In this document: piece after piece, positions 62,121 through 64,000 of the stretch | Numbering within the stretch: the first letter of the stretch is position 1 | How the letters are laid out: each line of letters begins with the position of its first letter | Source: Rhodopseudomonas pentothenatexigens | GTDB taxonomy: Bacteria > Pseudomonadota > Alphaproteobacteria > Rhizobiales > Xanthobacteraceae | DNA length: 64,000 nucleotides | Reading direction: 5' to 3' | Assembly (NCBI RefSeq): GCF_900218015.1 | Contig: NZ_UFQQ01000009.1 | Span: forward strand, 124,001 to 188,000 | The notes under the pieces: model-generated | Seen by the model: the letters and a program-made list of their open reading frames with translations, nothing else | What the model was told of the DNA's origin: nothing | Databases searched by the model: none | Program-made: the position numbers and the translations under genes

Positions 62121-63554
62121 GTGCAAGTGTTCAAATCTCCGAAGGAGTCGCTGGGGGAACTCGGTGCTCAATCCGCTGCGAAGCTGATCGCCGCCGCGAC
62201 CGATGTCGCGCTGGTGGTCGATGCGCAGGGTATGATCCGGGACGTGGCGTTCAATAAGGACGAACTGGCGCAGGAACTCGACCGCCAGGGACGCTGGCTC
62301 GGGTCGCGACTGGTCGACATCGTCACGTCCGACACCCAGCCGAAGATCCGCGAATTGCTGCTCGACGCCACCGTGCGCGACGCACCGACCTGGCGACAGG
62401 TCAACCACCCTTCGCCGAACGGCGAGGACATTCCGGTGCTGTATTCCGCGATCAATTTCGGGCGAGACGATCGCCTGCTGGTGGTCGGTCGTGATCTGCG
62501 TCAACTCGCGACGATGCAGCAGCGGCTAATCAACGCCCAGCAATCGATGGAGCGCGACTACATCAGGCTGCGGCACGCCGAGACGCGCTACCGGCTGCTG
62601 TTCCAGGTGTCGTCGGAAGCGGTGATGATCGTGGATGCGGCGAGTGAACTGATCGTGGACGCCAACCCGGCGACGCTGGCGTTGTTCGACACCAGCGCAC
62701 CGCAGGCGTTGAACGCGCCGGTGACCGGCTTCGTCGACGGCGCCGATCAGCAGACGGTGCTCAACCTGTTCGCCGACGTGCGTTCCACCGGCCGCGACGG
62801 TCGGGCGCGGATCAAGCTGGCCGACGGTGTGCGCGCGTGCGAGTTGTCGGCATCGCTGTTTCGTCAGGAGAACGCGTCGCTGTTCCTGGTGCGGCTCGCG
62901 GCGCACGGCGCGCCGCACGAAGCCGGCAGCGCCAAGACCAATTCGTTGCTGCTGAAGTATTTCGAAGCCGCCGCCGATGCGCTGGTGATCACCCAGTACG
63001 ACGGCCGCGTCGCCCGCGCCAATCTGGCGTTCCTGGAAATGGCCCAGCTCGGCAGCGCCGAGCAGGCGCGCGGCGAACTGCTCGACCGCTGGCTCGGCCG
63101 CACCGGGGTCGACCTGTCGGTGGCGCTCGCCAATCTGCGCCAGAGCGGCGCGATCAAGCTGTTCGCAACCGTGCTGCGCGGCGAATACGGCGCGGTCGCG
63201 GAGGTCGAAGTGTCGGCGGTCTCGCTCAAGGACGCCGACGACAAGCCGTGCTTCGGCTTCGCGATCCGCAACGTCGAGAAGCGGCTGACCACCGCGGCGA
63301 CGTCGAAACGCGAGCTGCCGCGCTCGGTGGCGCAACTGACCGAACTGATCGGCCGGGTGCCGCTGCGCGATCTGGTGCGCGAAACCACCGACGTGATCGA
63401 GAAGCTGTCGATCGAGGCGGCGCTGGAATTGACCGGCGACAATCGCGCCTCGGCCGCCGACATGCTCGGATTGAGTCGCCAGAGCCTGTACGTCAAACTA
63501 CGCCGCTACGGTCTGGCGGAACACGCGCCGGAAGGAGACGGAGCCGATGAGTAA
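62121..63554 (+). CDS. ppsR: PpsR/CrtJ-family photosynthesis gene repressor
   Basis: A 477-residue regulator with three PAS-type regions (about residues 20-130, 155-260 and 275-385) joined by a coiled-coil-like Q-linker (TMQQRLINAQQSMERDYIRLRHAE). A C-terminal Fis-type HTH, ALELTGDNRASAADMLGLSRQSLYVKLRRYGL, lies at about 434-465. It should bind the TGT-N12-ACA sites described here. Its only cysteines are near 240 and 377, with none in the HTH. It starts at a GTG (62121). Its stop is 8 bases inside bchG, so it is translationally coupled to it. Confidence 0.94.
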   Translation: MQVFKSPKESLGELGAQSAAKLIAAATDVALVVDAQGMIRDVAFNKDELAQELDRQGRWLGSRLVDIVTSDTQPKIRELLLDATVRDAPTWRQVNHPSPNGEDIPVLYSAINFGRDDRLLVVGRDLRQLATMQQRLINAQQSMERDYIRLRHAETRYRLLFQVSSEAVMIVDAASELIVDANPATLALFDTSAPQALNAPVTGFVDGADQQTVLNLFADVRSTGRDGRARIKLADGVRACELSASLFRQENASLFLVRLAAHGAPHEAGSAKTNSLLLKYFEAAADALVITQYDGRVARANLAFLEMAQLGSAEQARGELLDRWLGRTGVDLSVALANLRQSGAIKLFATVLRGEYGAVAEVEVSAVSLKDADDKPCFGFAIRNVEKRLTTAATSKRELPRSVAQLTELIGRVPLRDLVRETTDVIEKLSIEAALELTGDNRASAADMLGLSRQSLYVKLRRYGLAEHAPEGDGADE

Positions 63555-64000
63555 CAGCGTGGCCGTGCGTCCGGCGCCTTCTGCGGTGCTCGAGGTGCTG
63601 CACCCGATCACCTGGTTTCCGCCGATGTGGGCGTTCGGCTGCGGCGTGGTGTCCGCCGGGGTTCCGATCTCGAGCCGCTGGCTGGAAGTGATCGCCGGCA
63701 TCGTGCTGTGCGGTCCGCTGCTGGTCGCGACCAGCCAGGTCGTCAACGACTGGTTCGACCGCGACGTCGACGCCATCAACGAGCCGAACCGGCCGATTCC
63801 GTCCGGCCGGATTCCGGGGCGCTGGGGCCTGTATCTGTCGTTCCTGTGGACCGCGGCCTCGCTGCTGCTGGCGAGCATGCTCGGCGCCTGGGTGTTCGGC
63901 GCCGCCGCGCTCGGGCTGGTGCTGGCCTGGATGTATTCGATGCCGCCGTTCCGGCTGAAGCAGAACGGCTGGCTCGGCAACGCGGCCTGCGCCATCACCT
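63547..64000 (+). CDS. bchG: Bacteriochlorophyll synthase (partial, runs off window end)
   Basis: A UbiA-family prenyltransferase that attaches the geranylgeranyl or phytyl tail to bacteriochlorophyllide. The visible 151 codons include the first Asp-rich motif SQVVNDWFDRDVDAINEPNRPIPSGRIP (about residues 71-98), which is diagnostic, and several helices. The ATG at 63547 overlaps the ppsR stop by 8 bases. The second Asp-rich motif lies past the window edge. Confidence 0.93.
   Translation, partial: MSNSVAVRPAPSAVLEVLHPITWFPPMWAFGCGVVSAGVPISSRWLEVIAGIVLCGPLLVATSQVVNDWFDRDVDAINEPNRPIPSGRIPGRWGLYLSFLWTAASLLLASMLGAWVFGAAALGLVLAWMYSMPPFRLKQNGWLGNAACAIT

Overview
The window looks like a stretch of a Rhodopseudomonas palustris-type genome (Alphaproteobacteria, purple non-sulfur phototroph). 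The evidence is the gene content and order: a bacteriophytochrome-like kinase divergent from an LH2 pucBA-pucC unit, followed about 15 kb later by a photosynthesis gene cluster running hemC-bchID, hemE/bchO, crtIB, hemF, crtCD/crtEF, bchCXYZ, pufQ?BALM, ppsR, bchG. GC content is high throughout. The strain cannot be decided from the sequence.

Layout. (1) 1-4000: minus-strand oligopeptide-type ABC importer (two permeases and a Tat-exported binding protein) and a small membrane protein. (2) 4.3-10.9 kb: a small HTH protein, a five-gene plus-strand operon (ABC importer plus a GpdQ/Icc-like phosphodiesterase), a CheY-like receiver and an alpha/beta hydrolase. (3) 11-17.3 kb: a 27-residue membrane peptide, phosphoglucomutase, a NnrU/NnrS/DUF2249 nitric-oxide-linked group, a MaoC hydratase and a CaiB-family CoA transferase. 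(4) 17.4-25.4 kb: LuxR-type regulator and bacteriophytochrome-like kinase, pucBA, pucC, two 16-residue-repeat proteins and a flavin monooxygenase. (5) 25.8-31.4 kb: an RND efflux pump, a Gly/Thr-rich membrane protein and a DUF2383 ferritin-like protein. (6) 31.5-64 kb: the photosynthesis cluster.

How the genes work together. hemC, hemE and hemF supply protoporphyrin precursors. BchI and BchD (with BchH outside the window) insert magnesium, a probable BciB reduces the 8-vinyl group, BchXYZ and BchC convert chlorophyllide to bacteriochlorophyllide, and BchG attaches the tail. CrtE, B, I, C, D and F make methoxylated acyclic carotenoids of the spirilloxanthin series. PufBA form LH1, PufLM the reaction centre and PucBA LH2; PucC is the probable LH2 assembly factor. 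PpsR is the expected repressor. TGT-N12-ACA palindromes typical of PpsR/CrtJ occur in pairs at four promoter regions. Three pairs (pucBA, crtD/crtE, bchC) have identical 26-bp start-to-start spacing.

The most promising little-described element is the pair of repeat proteins downstream of pucC (22774-23730). Also notable are an overlapping tandem pair of mini membrane proteins (48313-48587), a run of five hairpins before pufB, an inverted repeat that would mask a ribosome binding site (30215-30267), and a covarying family of palindromic repeats around hemF.
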